Positions 15,742 through 25,153 of a stretch of 43,439 nucleotides of DNA are shown one piece after another. Source of the stretch: VGWF01 sp964423465 (GTDB taxonomy: Bacteria > Verrucomicrobiota > Kiritimatiellia > PWTM01); contig CAYRFK010000012.1 of the NCBI GenBank assembly GCA_964423465.1, positions 1 to 43,439 of the forward strand, given 5' to 3'. A model generated the notes under the pieces. The model made no database searches. It was not told where the DNA came from and saw only the letters and a program-made list of their open reading frames with translations. Made by a program: the position numbers and the translations under genes. Every line of letters begins with the position of its first letter. Positions within the stretch are counted from its first letter, which is position 1.

Positions 15742-18700
15742 TCAGCGATTCGGTGGGGGCGCGCTTGAGGGGCTCGCATGGGTGACACCGAAACCGGCCA
15801 TGCGGTCGAGGCCGAAGACCGTCTGGCGCACGGCCTGGCTGAACGACTTGCCGTTTCCGCTCGGCGACTTGTCGAAGTGGCCGGCGAGCATTTCGTTCAG
15901 CAATTCCAGGTACTTCGGATCTCGCGTTGTCTCGTACGCGAAGGCGACCAGCTCGGCGTTCATGCCCTCCGTGGCGCCGCGCCGCGGCTTGCCCGCGTGG
16001 TACTGCAGGTGGCTGATGTAGCGGAAGCCCTTGCCGGGGACCCACGCGTGGTCGCGCAGGAAATCGGCGCCACGCACCAGCATGCGTTCGACGTCGGGGC
16101 GCGGACGCGGCTCCTGCTCGAGGTAGCGGAGCAGGCCGTGCGAGAGAATCGCCACCGCAAAGGCCTTGCCGCCCATCCCCTGCTCGCCGCCGGACTCGTT
16201 GCCCGAGTGCCGGTGCAGCCAGCCGCCGCTGGCCGGGTCCTGACGCTGCAACGCCCGCTCGACCATGATGCGCGCCGCGTTCAGGTAGTACGGGTCGCCG
16301 CTGAAGTGATGCGCCATCGACATGTTGATGATCGGCCAGCCGCCGGCGCGCTCGATGCTGAAATCGAACGCCGGCGTCAGGCGCGCGGCCTGGTTGTCGC
16401 ACACGCGCGTCGCGACCTCGCGCAACCACCCGTCGCCGGTCAGCGCGGCGCAGATCCAGTTGCCCGGCTGGAACACGTGACCCTGCCGGTCGATCGCCCC
16501 GCCGAGCATGCCGCCGTACTCCGCCACGTACTTCGCCAGCACGCCGTCCCTCATCTGCGGATCGTCGCGCGGGATCCCGATGCCGACGTGGTTGAAGCTG
16601 TGCTCGTAGACCAGCCCGTTCCAGGCGTCGGAGAAGCGGCCGTGGACCGTGTCGATGGTGCTGTGGTGCCGCGCCATCTCGAGGCCGCGGTCGAAGCATC
16701 GCCGGTCGCCCGTGCGCGCCCACTGCAGCGCCATCGCCCACGCCATGTCGTACTCGTTGTTGCCATAGTTCAGCAGCCGCTCGCCGAACCAGTCGCCGAT
16801 GTGCATCCAGCCCCACGTCCGTTGCTTCTCGCAGTCATCGAGGCTCGCGCGGAATCCGGCATCGAAGGACCGCTCGTAGGCGTCCCACACCCCGGCCGTC
16901 CGCGGGAAGATTCGGCGCGACAGAAGGCCGCTGCCGCACAGGTGCTCGGGCGGCGCCTGCGGAAGCAGGGGCGCGTCAGCCCAGCCGGCGAAGGCCACAG
17001 GGTCGGTTGCGTCGTCCGCGGCGCCGTAGCGAACCACGATCTCCTTCTGCACCGGCTGCCCGGCCTTGAAGATATAGCGTCCGCCGCGGCACCAGCCGAA
17101 GAGCCGCAGCCGCTCCAGCGCGTTGGCGTCGCTGTAGATGTCGTCAGGCAACGGCGGAAGTAGACGGACGTGGATGCCGTCCGGCTTGACCGCGAAGCCG
17201 GAGGGGTAGGCCTTCCAGAAATCGCGCATCGCGACCGTGACCCGGCACTTTGAATCCGCGGCCACCGCCACGCCCGTTTCGCGGCGGGCTGCCGGCGCCT
17301 CCGTGTCCCACATGCGCACGCGGTGCTCGTCATGCTGCAGCACCCAGATGCCGTCGGCGTACTCGACCGGAACCGGCGCTCGTCCGCCCAGCGCCCCGCG
17401 AACCCCGCCCGCGCCTTCCAGCGGCACGCGGAGCGTCAGCGACCGCACCTCGCGGTACTTCGGCTCCGGATTGTCGTTGATCACCGTCACGTTGAGCCGC
17501 ATCTCCGGCACGCCCGCGTGGAGCGTCGCGCGGATCACATAGGCCCAACCGGGCACGCCCGCCTCGTCGACCAGCGGACCGGACCACCGCAGCACCGCCC
17601 GCACAGGACCGTTGTGCTCCACCTCGAGGCGTTCCGGGGCGCCGCAGGTGAGGTTCGCACCCTCCGCGGTCTCCAACCGCAGGTTCGCGAGCCGCGGCGG
17701 GGCCGCCACGCGCTCGGCGGCCGAAATGGCGCCGTCGCTATCGCGGTCGAAGGCGACGTTGGCGAAGAGCGCGGGGACCTTCTTCCCGAGATCGAAATGC
17801 AGACCCTCTCCGCGGATGCGCCACGCATCGACGGTCTCTTCGACCCGCACGGTTGCGCGGCCGGCGGCCGGCATGCCGGCCGCACCGGGGCGGGCCTCGA
17901 GTCGGCAGACCGCGGCCCCGCCGGTCGGGGCCTCCGCGAGAAACGACAGCGTCGCAAGTTTCACCGAGCCGTCGGGCCAGCGTGAGAACACCTCCGCCTG
18001 CAATGGCGTCGCGACGCCTTGCGCGTTGAGCAGGCGGAGGTCGTCGGGCTGCGCGAGCGTCCCGCGCGCGAAGGGCATGCCAATCACGGCCGGCGCGCGT
18101 CCGCGCGGTACGGCCGTCGGCTCGGTCACGGAGAGCGGAATCGTCTGCGCGACGGTGGGTGGCGGACGCGGCGGCAAGGCGCGGAAGGTGAACGACTGCG
18201 ATTCGACGGGATTCCCGGCATCGTCGGCGAGGATCCGCACCCGGTATTCGCGGGCCGGATCCAGACCGGCGAGGCGGACGCGGTGGTTGCGGCCGGGGCC
18301 GCCTTCGACCGGCACCTCCCGCGCCTTGTCGTCGCCGGATGCGTACGCCAGCCGCTGGCCTTCGACCGCGCGCGACGTCGTCCAGCACAGGCTCACGGCG
18401 CCCGTCCCGGTGCACCACGCCTCGAAGTCGCCGAGCTGCAACGGCGGCGGCAGCAGCGGCCGCTCCCCGCAGGCTAGAAACTCCGAGCGGTCCATGGGCA
18501 CGAAACGGAGGTAGTCGAAGTAGCCGGGGCCCGGGCTGCCGGGCGGATAGGCGTAGCGGTCGTCGATCCAAAGCTCAAACCGCCCCTCACGGAGGTCCCG
18601 CGGCCCCAGCATCACTTCGCCGCCCTGATATCGCACCCACGTCTCGCCGTCCGGCGAATAGGCCAGCGGCCGGCCCGGCCCGCTGACGTAGATGCGGTAC

Positions 18701-19017
18701 GGCCCCGGCGGGAGGTTGGTGACCACGCAATGCAGCGGCGGCGCGCCCTCGGCGGGCGACGCGCGGTCCTTCGCGACCGACGGCGACGCCATCACCGCGC
18801 CGCGCGAGCGCTTCTTCTCAATGTCGGCCTCGCGCGTCCAGAGCATCCACCGGTCCACCACGCGCTCGTCGCGCCGCCACGCGTCCACCGGGCGTGCAAT
18901 ATCCTCCGCCTCGACGATGATCCCCTCCGCAGGGACGCCCCCCGCCGCGCGCTCCTTCCACCCCACCGCCGCCGCGCAAACCGCAGCGAGCGCCCAACGA
19001 CACAACGTCCGGCTCAT
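15742..19017 (-). CDS. Large secreted PcRGLX/YetA-like protein (PL26-like exo-rhamnogalacturonan lyase family)
   Basis: A 1091-residue protein with a signal peptide. An N-terminal beta-rich part (residues about 30-180) with a CBM-like look is followed by a fibronectin type III domain (about 195-290; SLCWTTSRAVEGQRLAY, YRVRILADDAGNPVES). The remainder matches the PcRGLX family: the RIFT-barrel start around GMPFARGTLAQPDDLRLLN and WPDGSVKL, a central beta-sandwich, and a C-terminal alpha/alpha barrel with WGWMHIGDWFGE and YDMAWAMALQW. The best-known member is the Penicillium PL26 exo-rhamnogalacturonan lyase; many bacterial homologues are untested. It points to breakdown of rhamnose/uronate polymers. 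It stands alone on its strand, convergent with the propeller gene and divergent from the sulfatase across a repeat-rich gap. Confidence 0.8.
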   Translation of the reverse strand: MSRTLCRWALAAVCAAAVGWKERAAGGVPAEGIIVEAEDIARPVDAWRRDERVVDRWMLWTREADIEKKRSRGAVMASPSVAKDRASPAEGAPPLHCVVTNLPPGPYRIYVSGPGRPLAYSPDGETWVRYQGGEVMLGPRDLREGRFELWIDDRYAYPPGSPGPGYFDYLRFVPMDRSEFLACGERPLLPPPLQLGDFEAWCTGTGAVSLCWTTSRAVEGQRLAYASGDDKAREVPVEGGPGRNHRVRLAGLDPAREYRVRILADDAGNPVESQSFTFRALPPRPPPTVAQTIPLSVTEPTAVPRGRAPAVIGMPFARGTLAQPDDLRLLNAQGVATPLQAEVFSRWPDGSVKLATLSFLAEAPTGGAAVCRLEARPGAAGMPAAGRATVRVEETVDAWRIRGEGLHFDLGKKVPALFANVAFDRDSDGAISAAERVAAPPRLANLRLETAEGANLTCGAPERLEVEHNGPVRAVLRWSGPLVDEAGVPGWAYVIRATLHAGVPEMRLNVTVINDNPEPKYREVRSLTLRVPLEGAGGVRGALGGRAPVPVEYADGIWVLQHDEHRVRMWDTEAPAARRETGVAVAADSKCRVTVAMRDFWKAYPSGFAVKPDGIHVRLLPPLPDDIYSDANALERLRLFGWCRGGRYIFKAGQPVQKEIVVRYGAADDATDPVAFAGWADAPLLPQAPPEHLCGSGLLSRRIFPRTAGVWDAYERSFDAGFRASLDDCEKQRTWGWMHIGDWFGERLLNYGNNEYDMAWAMALQWARTGDRRCFDRGLEMARHHSTIDTVHGRFSDAWNGLVYEHSFNHVGIGIPRDDPQMRDGVLAKYVAEYGGMLGGAIDRQGHVFQPGNWICAALTGDGWLREVATRVCDNQAARLTPAFDFSIERAGGWPIINMSMAHHFSGDPYYLNAARIMVERALQRQDPASGGWLHRHSGNESGGEQGMGGKAFAVAILSHGLLRYLEQEPRPRPDVERMLVRGADFLRDHAWVPGKGFRYISHLQYHAGKPRRGATEGMNAELVAFAYETTRDPKYLELLNEMLAGHFDKSPSGNGKSFSQAVRQTVFGLDRMAGFGVTHASPSSAPPPNR

Positions 19018-19067
19018 GCGAGCAGGCTAGGCCATTGCCCCGCCGCGGTGCAATCCCGTCCGTCCGT

Positions 19068-19091
19068 GGGGCAGACACTCTTGTCTGCCCC
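19068..19091. repeat. Perfect intergenic palindrome, dispersed family copy 1
   Basis: A 10-bp perfect stem, GGGGCAGACA paired with TGTCTGCCCC, encloses the 4-base loop CTCT. A second copy with paired substitutions lies at 39171-39194. Both lie between genes. It resembles the small REP-like palindromes scattered through bacterial genomes. Confidence 0.8.
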
Positions 19092-19129
19092 TCAAGGCAG
19101 ACAGCAAAGGTCGCGAAGATGAACGCGTT

Positions 19130-19180
19130 GGAGGGGCGAGCTACTGCGAGCCCGAACGCCGCGCCCCGTGACGCTCTCTC
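19130..19180. repeat. Dispersed intergenic repeat, copy 1 (cut by the assembly gap)
   Basis: These 51 bases match 19236-19286 at 45 of 51 positions, and all six differences are transitions. The copy runs straight into the run of ten Ns, so its right half is missing and was probably the cause of the assembly break. Confidence 0.75.
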
Positions 19181-19190
19181 NNNNNNNNNN
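19181..19190. other. Assembly gap (ten Ns)
   Basis: Ten unspecified bases, the conventional placeholder for a scaffold join of unknown or estimated length. The surrounding repeat makes the true distance uncertain, so sequence may be missing here between the PcRGLX-like gene and the sulfatase. Confidence 0.98.
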
Positions 19191-19235
19191 TCACGGGCGG
19201 CCATCCCTCGAACCTTGCCCGGCGCCCCGCATACT

Positions 19236-19310
19236 GGAGGGGCGAGCTACCGCGAGCCCGGACGCCGCGTCCTGTGGCGCTTTCTCCGGCCTCGCGTAGC
19301 TCGGCCCTCC
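19236..19310. repeat. Dispersed intergenic repeat, copy 2, with terminal inverted arms
   Basis: The left arm at 19236-19261 is nearly complementary to the right arm at 19286-19310. In reverse complement the left arm reads CCGGGCTCGCGGTAGCTCG.. while the right arm reads CCGGCCTCGCGTAGCTCG.., ending in CCCTCC in both. The 24-bp centre is GC-rich. The structure could fold into a long hairpin or be a miniature mobile element. It contains no gene. Confidence 0.6.
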
Positions 19311-19323
19311 ATCACCCTCGCCA

Positions 19324-19358
19324 TTGGATGTTGGGTGTTCGACGTTGGCTGTTGGATG
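19324..19358. repeat. Heptanucleotide tandem repeat (five units)
   Basis: Five consecutive 7-bp units of consensus TTGGATG: TTGGATG, TTGGGTG, TTCGACG, TTGGCTG, TTGGATG. They lie 38 bp before the sulfatase start. The rest of the 379-bp gap 19018-19396 holds only the palindrome, the two dispersed repeats and the Ns; I see no gene in it. Confidence 0.8.
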
Positions 19359-19396
19359 TTGTTGCCACCGGACGCGCGCCGAACCATCATACCGGC

Positions 19397-21499
19397 ATGA
19401 AGACACTGCGCCTCGCTGGAACCATCGCTCTGGCCTCCTGCCTGCTCGCGATGGCGGCCGACCGGCCGAACATCGTGCTGATCCTCTCCGACGACTTCGG
19501 CTACGGGAGCACCGGGGCCACCGGCGCGGACCCGAAGCTGATCCGCACACCGGGCATGGACCGCCTCGCAAAGGAAGGTCGCCGCTTCACGGACGCCAAC
19601 ACGACCTCGTCGGTCTGCTCGCCGACGCGCTACTCGGTGATGACCGGCCGCTACTGCTGGCGCACGTCGCTCAAGAGCGAGGTGCTCGGCACATTCTCGC
19701 CGCTGCACATCGAGACCAACCGCCTGACCATGGCCTCGCTGCTCAAGAAGCACGGCTACGCGACCGCTGCCGTCGGCAAGTGGCACCTCGGCTACGGGAC
19801 CGCGGACGACTCGCCCAAGTGGCGGACCGACTACACTGCGGAGCTCTCCCCGGGCGCGCTGGATGTCGGCTTCGACTACCACTTCGGCGTTCCGTCTAAC
19901 CACGGCGACCTCACCGGCGTCTTCGTGGAGAACCGGTTCGTCTACGGCCTGCGCAGCGGCAAGATCCCCGAGGGCATGAAGATCCCCGGCCCGGCGCACG
20001 ATGACGACAACTACCAGGCGACTTACGGCCCCGAGGACATGGAGAATGGCCGCGCGACGATCCTCGACCTCGATGCCCCGCGGCGGAAGAACAAGCGAGT
20101 GATGGACGAACTCACCGACAAGGCGATTTCGTGGATGGAGAAGCAGCCCGCCGACAAGCCGTTCTTCCTCTACTTCACGCCCGTCGCCGTCCACAACCCG
20201 GTCACGCCGGACGACGACCTCGCCGGGAAGAGCGCCGCCGGCCCCTACGGTGACTGGATCCACGAACTCGACCGAAGCGTCGGCCGCGTCCTGGAGGCGC
20301 TCGACCGCAAGGGCGTGGCGGACAAGACGCTCGTCCTCTTCTCCAGCGACAACGGCGGCGTCTTCAAGCCGACCATCACCAACAGCCTCCAGACCGCCGC
20401 CTACCTCGCCGGCCTGAAGGTCAACGGGGCGCTGCGCGGCGGCAAGCACGACGTGTGGGAGGGCGGCTTCAAGGTGCCCTTCTTCGTACGCTGGCCCGGC
20501 CGGGTCGCCGCCGGGAGTACCTGTCCCCTGACGATCAGCCTCGCGGACATCATCGCCACCACCGCCGCGATCGTCGGCGAAACGCTGCCGGCGGCCTCCA
20601 TCGGCGCCGAGGACAGCCGCAGCTTCCTGCCCGCGCTCCTTGGCGACGCGGCGGCGAAGCCGCGCGAGGACGTCATCGTGCACAGCGCCGACGGCGTGTT
20701 CGCGATCCGCAAGGGCCAATGGAAGTGGATCGAGGGCGTGCCGGTCGACGAGACCAAGGCGGGCGCGCGCAAGACTCGCGCGGACCAGTACCGCGAGCAG
20801 CTCTACAACACGGTCGCCGATCCGGCCGAGACGAACGACGTCAGCGCGGCGAATCCGGAGGTCGTGAAGGAATTGCGCGCGCTGCTGAACCGCTACCGCA
20901 ACGGCGGCTACAGCCGCGAGCTGCCGCCGGTCGTCGACGCGTCGGCGCCGAAGATCGCCGTCCTGCCGCCGATCGAAGGCAAGGTCACGATGGAAGAGTC
21001 CTTCGCCGCCATGCCCGCCAAGCCGTGGGCGGTCACCCACGGCGACTGGGCCGCCCGCGACGGCGGCGTGTGGGCGGTGCAGAAGGGCAAGGTGGATCAG
21101 GGCGCATGCCTGCACGGCCCGGTCGACCTCACCGACGGTGTGATCCAGTACGAGATCTGCTTCCGCGGCGCCGACCGCCACTCGCTGCGCATGGAGTGCG
21201 CCGGCCGCAAACAGAGCTTCCGCATCGAGGTCTCCCGTACGTACGTCGGTATCACGAAGAACCCGTCCGCCGGCGAGGACAAGTCCAAGACCGAGCCCCT
21301 CGCCCGCAAGACGATCGCCCTCGAGAAGGGCATCTGGTACCCGGTGCGCATCACCTTCAAGGGCACCGAAGCCGCGGCCCAGATCAACGACACGGTCGTC
21401 CGCGCCACCCACGACGTCCTCGGCACCCCGAAGTCCGGCATGAACCTCCTCGTCTTCGGCGACACCGCCGGCTTCCGGAACGTGAAGGTGATCCAGTAG
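19397..21499 (+). CDS. Secreted type I sulfatase with C-terminal LamG/DUF1080-like domain
   Basis: A 700-residue exported arylsulfatase-family enzyme that removes sulfate esters from saccharides. The signal peptide covers residues 1-21. The formylglycine motif CSPTR places the modified cysteine at residue 74, followed by YSVMTGRY. Other family marks are RPNIVLILSDDFGYG with the metal-binding Asp pair, GKWHLGYG, and FFLYFTPVAVHNPV. An anaerobic or aerobic formylglycine-generating enzyme would be needed; none is in this window. Residues about 530-700 form a jelly-roll domain (ESFAAMPAKPW.., then NLLVFGDTAGFRNVKV) resembling the LamG/DUF1080 fold, probably sugar-binding. The ATG at 19397 was chosen over the more upstream open frame because it begins the signal peptide. 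Confidence 0.93.
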   Translation: MKTLRLAGTIALASCLLAMAADRPNIVLILSDDFGYGSTGATGADPKLIRTPGMDRLAKEGRRFTDANTTSSVCSPTRYSVMTGRYCWRTSLKSEVLGTFSPLHIETNRLTMASLLKKHGYATAAVGKWHLGYGTADDSPKWRTDYTAELSPGALDVGFDYHFGVPSNHGDLTGVFVENRFVYGLRSGKIPEGMKIPGPAHDDDNYQATYGPEDMENGRATILDLDAPRRKNKRVMDELTDKAISWMEKQPADKPFFLYFTPVAVHNPVTPDDDLAGKSAAGPYGDWIHELDRSVGRVLEALDRKGVADKTLVLFSSDNGGVFKPTITNSLQTAAYLAGLKVNGALRGGKHDVWEGGFKVPFFVRWPGRVAAGSTCPLTISLADIIATTAAIVGETLPAASIGAEDSRSFLPALLGDAAAKPREDVIVHSADGVFAIRKGQWKWIEGVPVDETKAGARKTRADQYREQLYNTVADPAETNDVSAANPEVVKELRALLNRYRNGGYSRELPPVVDASAPKIAVLPPIEGKVTMEESFAAMPAKPWAVTHGDWAARDGGVWAVQKGKVDQGACLHGPVDLTDGVIQYEICFRGADRHSLRMECAGRKQSFRIEVSRTYVGITKNPSAGEDKSKTEPLARKTIALEKGIWYPVRITFKGTEAAAQINDTVVRATHDVLGTPKSGMNLLVFGDTAGFRNVKVIQ

Positions 21500-21548
21500 C
21501 GCGGCCGGCGATCTCAGTCATGGCTGCGTCTCCGATGTCCCTCGCTCC

Positions 21549-21602
21549 GGCCCGCGGGGCCGCGGGCCCTCCCGGTCCATTCAACGGTGGTCCGGGAAGG
21601 GC
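21549..21602. terminator. Double GC hairpin between convergent genes, probable bidirectional terminator
   Basis: A 9-bp all-GC stem with a 2-base loop (GGCCCGCGG/CCGCGGGCC, 21549-21568) is followed by a second stem with one bulge (GCCCTCCCGG at 21566-21575 against 21592-21602). They share three bases, so they are alternatives. No T-run follows. The position between the convergent sulfatase and GH2 genes fits termination. Confidence 0.45.
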
Positions 21603-21613
21603 GACCGCCACCC

Positions 21614-24600
21614 TCACTCGGGCTTGGCCTGCGGCGGCCGGATCTCCACGGCGGATTCGAGCAGGCGGAGATAGGCCTCGGTGGAGGCGCGGAGGCGGAC
21701 GGCGAGGGTCGCGGGGCTGGCGCCGCGAAGGTGGCGGGAGGCGGTGCGGATGACCAGGTGGTTCCAATCCTTCTTGAGCGGCACGCCCTCGAACGTCAGC
21801 CGCGTGCGGTAGTCCGCCGGCTCCGAGGCCGATGGTTTCACCTCGGCGCCGTTGAGGAACAGGCGGCACGCCTCGGAGACGTAGCAGAAGAACGTCAGGC
21901 GCGGCGCGTCGGGGCCGTCGGCGAGCAGATCGTCGAGCGCACGCGGGCTGCGCAGCCAGAAGCTGAAGTCGACCGTGAACGCCCCCTCCTCCGGACCGGC
22001 GAGACCCATCTTCTCCACGACGAAGCGGTCGCGGCTCGGGCACGTCACCGCGCGCCACTCGCGCCCGCCCGCGCGCTGGCCGGCGACCGGCTTCGCGCCC
22101 GCAAGACCGGGCACCTCGGCGGCCAGCGCGGCGTCGAGATCCGGCGCCGGCATCCGCCCGAGCGCCAGCGCGTTGATCAGCGCCCCGTGGTCGTCGAAGG
22201 CGGGCACGATCCCGTCCGACGCCTCCGCGAGCCGCACGCCCGCGTTCGTCAGGAGCCGGCGCCAGAACGCCGCCGCGGGACGCGATGCGAGGCGCGGATC
22301 GAGCGAGCACACCAGCATCCGGCCGCGGCTGTGCGGGCGCTCGATCAGCGCGGCGCCGGAAGGCTTCCGCAACTGCTCGTAGAGCACCACCGCCGCGCAC
22401 TTGGAGTGCTCCGGCGCCTCGTTGAAAAGCGACCAGTCCGTGTCGCTGCCGCGAAGCAGCACGCGTGAGCCGTCGAGGATCGGCCCGTCGATGCCCCGCC
22501 GCTGGATGAATCGCTCGGCGCCGTCCTCGGCGAAGTAGAGGTCCGGCAGGGCGAACGACGCGGTCCACGGATGGTCGCCGTCCGGCACCAGCATCGTCGC
22601 GCTCCGCTCCGTGACGCGCACGGCGGCGGGCAGCAGGCCGTCGGGGACCGGCGCCTCGCCGATCAGCACCAGCGCCGCGCCACCGTCCGACGCCACGGCG
22701 TCCAGTGCGGCCTTCGCGTACGCCAGGCACGGGCCGTCGAGCGAATCCGCGTCGACGATCACAAGGCCGGCCGCCGCAGACGCGTCCGCAAGCGGCACGC
22801 CGAGCGTCCGCAGGCGGCGCGCGACGGCGCCGTTCGTGTCGCCGATGAAGCCAACGCGGTCGAATCGGGAAGAGGAGACGGACAGGATAACGGGATGTAC
22901 AGGATGCCGACGGGGCGAACTGCAAGAACCGGAAGTCTCCTCCGCCGGGTTCGGCGTCCGGCCGCCGCGATTCCATCCTGTTGATCCTGTCATCCTGTCC
23001 GGTCGGTCCGGTGTCGCGGATTCCCGCCCCTTGGACGGCATCAGCGCAGCCTTCTGGGCCTCGAACATCGCGAGCGGCTTGTAGAGCGGCAGCGCCGGGT
23101 CCCAGCCGGGATTGAGCGTCGTGACGAAGGGCGGCAGGCGGACCGGCTGCCAGCCGGGGCGGCCCTCCTCGAACGGCTTCGCGAAGAAGATGCCGTCGCC
23201 CGGTCCGGGCGCGCGCGAGCGGTCGCGCCAGCCGAGGCCCAGATGCTCGACGCCGAACCATGCGGTCTCGCTGGCGGAGAACCACGCCAGTTTCGGCCGG
23301 GCCATGCGGACGATGTTGTCGTAGACGTCGATCGCCAGCGCCTCGTTGCGGCCGGCGTAGCTTTCGTAGGCGCGCGCGCCGTTGAATTCCGCCAACTGCC
23401 GGGGCCGCGCGTAGTAGGTGCCGCCGGACTCGCCAACCATCAGCGGCTTCTCGATGTCCGGCAGGCGGTCGAGCGGCGTGCCGTGGCCGAAGTGCTTCGA
23501 CCACACGGGCAGTGTTCCGCGGAGGTCCTCGTCGCCGTCGCACGAGATCCACTCGCGGGTCGGGTCGAGCGCGAGAGCGCGCCGGCCGAGCTCCGTGAGC
23601 CGCGCGTACCAGTCGTCCGCAACCTCCTTCGACACGCGGTTATGCTCGAAGATCGCGAACAGCTCGTTGCCGAAGCTCCAGCCGACGACGGATGGATGGT
23701 TCCGGTCGCGCCGCACGAGCCCGTCGACGTGTTCAGCAAAGCGCTCCCACGCGACCGGCGCCTCGAAGTTGAGTGCGATGGAGCTGCCGAAGATCGCCGT
23801 TTCATCGAGCACGATCAGGCCCATCTCATCGGCCAGATCGAGGAAATGGCGCGGGTGCGGCTGCGCGTGCGGTCGAACGGCGTTGCCGCCGAAGTCGCGG
23901 ATCAACCGGTACCAGGCGCCCACGTGGCGGCGCGACATCACGAGCGGGCCGAACGGGTGCAGGAAGTCCCCGGTGAGCCGGATCGACCGGCCATTGAGCA
24001 TCACTTCGCGGCCCGCGAGCTTGAACTGCCGCCAGCCGAAGCGCTCCATGCGCCGGTCGACGACCGTCCCGCCTTCCGACACCGCCAGGACCGCGGCATG
24101 CAGATGCGGGGTGTCCGGCGACCACTCCCGCAGCCGACCGCCAACCGCGACGCTCAGTCGCTGTGTCGCGACCGCACCCGGCCCGATGAGCACCTGTGTG
24201 GCGGGAAGTGCCAGCACCGGCGGATCGAGCCGCCATTTCGGCTCGGGCGCGTCGAGCGTGTTCGTGCCCGCCAGATTGACCCAGGGTTGCACATCGCCGC
24301 CGAGCGTGACGGTCCGGGCGGAGGGGCCGTCGTTGCGCACCATCACGTCGAACTCGAGGGTGCCGGCGGCAACGTCCGGGCGGACGAGGACATCGTCCAC
24401 GCGGACCGGCGGCAGGCCGAGCAGGAAGACGTCCTGCCAGATGCCCGCCAGCCTCGCCGTGTCCGAGCCACATGGATACGGCACACGCATGCGTGGGTAG
24501 CGATCGCTCTGCAGGTCGAACAGCGAGCGGGCGCGGACGCCGACGAGAAGTTCGTTGTCCGCATCACGCCGGACGAGGCTGGTGATATCGAGGTCGAACG

Positions 24601-25153
24601 GCAGGTACGAATCGAAATTCGCACCGGCCTCGCGGCCGTTGACGAGCACGCGGCATTCGCCGGCGACGGCCTCGAAGTGCAGCACGATCCGCCGGCCGTC
24701 CCAGCGCTCAGGCACGCGGAAGGCCCGCTGCAACCAGCCCATCTCGGCGCGGTCCCACGCGGCGGGGTACTCGGGGAAATAGCCGGAATCGGGCCAGTAC
24801 GGCCGGCCGGTCCCCTCGCCCGCATCGCGGCCGCCGCCCCACGTGTTGACGTTCCACGGCGACGGGATGCGGATGGGGATTGCGTCCCAGCCGTCCGCGC
24901 GCGGCGCCTGAAGCGCGGGCGGCGTACCGCCACCTCGCTTGAAGCCCGCCGGTACGGGGACCGGCTGGAATCGCCAGGAGCCGTTGAGGCAGATCTCGTC
25001 GCGCAGCGGACGCTCCGGCGGCCTCACCCATCCCTCGGCCGGCGCGAAGTCGCGCGCGAATTCGACGACACGCCTCGGGGACGCAGCCAACGGGCCGGCG
25101 GACATCGTGCCGGCTGCAATGGCGGCAAGCAGGGCCCATGAACGTGGCTTCAT
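21614..25153 (-). CDS. Secreted GH2-family glycoside hydrolase with in-frame repeat insertion
   Basis: An 1179-residue exported enzyme of the beta-galactosidase/beta-glucuronidase family. In order: signal peptide (1-24), sugar-binding jelly roll (about 50-250; LNGSWRF.., VLVNGREAG), an Ig-like domain, then the TIM barrel (about 375-660) with the acid/base in SFGNE (Asn496-Glu497) and the nucleophile Glu575 in VGESGG. Residues about 719-758 are encoded by a palindromic repeat (22881-22999) and have no family counterpart. After it comes a region like a glutamine-amidotransferase/ThuA fold (about 770-1010), then a final jelly roll with WNHLVIRTASR. The frame stays open through the repeat. The specific sugar cannot be read from sequence. 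It is convergent with the sulfatase. Confidence 0.87.
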   Translation of the reverse strand: MKPRSWALLAAIAAGTMSAGPLAASPRRVVEFARDFAPAEGWVRPPERPLRDEICLNGSWRFQPVPVPAGFKRGGGTPPALQAPRADGWDAIPIRIPSPWNVNTWGGGRDAGEGTGRPYWPDSGYFPEYPAAWDRAEMGWLQRAFRVPERWDGRRIVLHFEAVAGECRVLVNGREAGANFDSYLPFDLDITSLVRRDADNELLVGVRARSLFDLQSDRYPRMRVPYPCGSDTARLAGIWQDVFLLGLPPVRVDDVLVRPDVAAGTLEFDVMVRNDGPSARTVTLGGDVQPWVNLAGTNTLDAPEPKWRLDPPVLALPATQVLIGPGAVATQRLSVAVGGRLREWSPDTPHLHAAVLAVSEGGTVVDRRMERFGWRQFKLAGREVMLNGRSIRLTGDFLHPFGPLVMSRRHVGAWYRLIRDFGGNAVRPHAQPHPRHFLDLADEMGLIVLDETAIFGSSIALNFEAPVAWERFAEHVDGLVRRDRNHPSVVGWSFGNELFAIFEHNRVSKEVADDWYARLTELGRRALALDPTREWISCDGDEDLRGTLPVWSKHFGHGTPLDRLPDIEKPLMVGESGGTYYARPRQLAEFNGARAYESYAGRNEALAIDVYDNIVRMARPKLAWFSASETAWFGVEHLGLGWRDRSRAPGPGDGIFFAKPFEEGRPGWQPVRLPPFVTTLNPGWDPALPLYKPLAMFEAQKAALMPSKGRESATPDRPDRMTGSTGWNRGGRTPNPAEETSGSCSSPRRHPVHPVILSVSSSRFDRVGFIGDTNGAVARRLRTLGVPLADASAAAGLVIVDADSLDGPCLAYAKAALDAVASDGGAALVLIGEAPVPDGLLPAAVRVTERSATMLVPDGDHPWTASFALPDLYFAEDGAERFIQRRGIDGPILDGSRVLLRGSDTDWSLFNEAPEHSKCAAVVLYEQLRKPSGAALIERPHSRGRMLVCSLDPRLASRPAAAFWRRLLTNAGVRLAEASDGIVPAFDDHGALINALALGRMPAPDLDAALAAEVPGLAGAKPVAGQRAGGREWRAVTCPSRDRFVVEKMGLAGPEEGAFTVDFSFWLRSPRALDDLLADGPDAPRLTFFCYVSEACRLFLNGAEVKPSASEPADYRTRLTFEGVPLKKDWNHLVIRTASRHLRGASPATLAVRLRASTEAYLRLLESAVEIRPPQAKPE
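22881..22999. repeat. Palindromic repeat element inside the GH2 coding sequence
   Basis: Two 26-bp arms, 22881-22906 and 22974-22999, are complementary at 22 of 26 positions; each is built from the short motif ACAGGAT or its complement ATCCTGT. The 67-bp centre is GC-rich. The element lies wholly within the GH2 frame and is translated as about 40 residues rich in Ser, Arg, Thr and Pro, between the catalytic barrel and the C-terminal domains. Similar ACAGGAT repeats are usually intergenic. Confidence 0.8.

Noticed and set aside
13748..16816. Long - strand frame of about 1000 codons
   Set aside because: It is antisense to the propeller gene and a frame-shadow of the PcRGLX-like gene. High GC content keeps such frames open by chance.
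19324..19358. CRISPR-like array
   Set aside because: Units are 7 bp with no spacers, so it is a simple tandem repeat.
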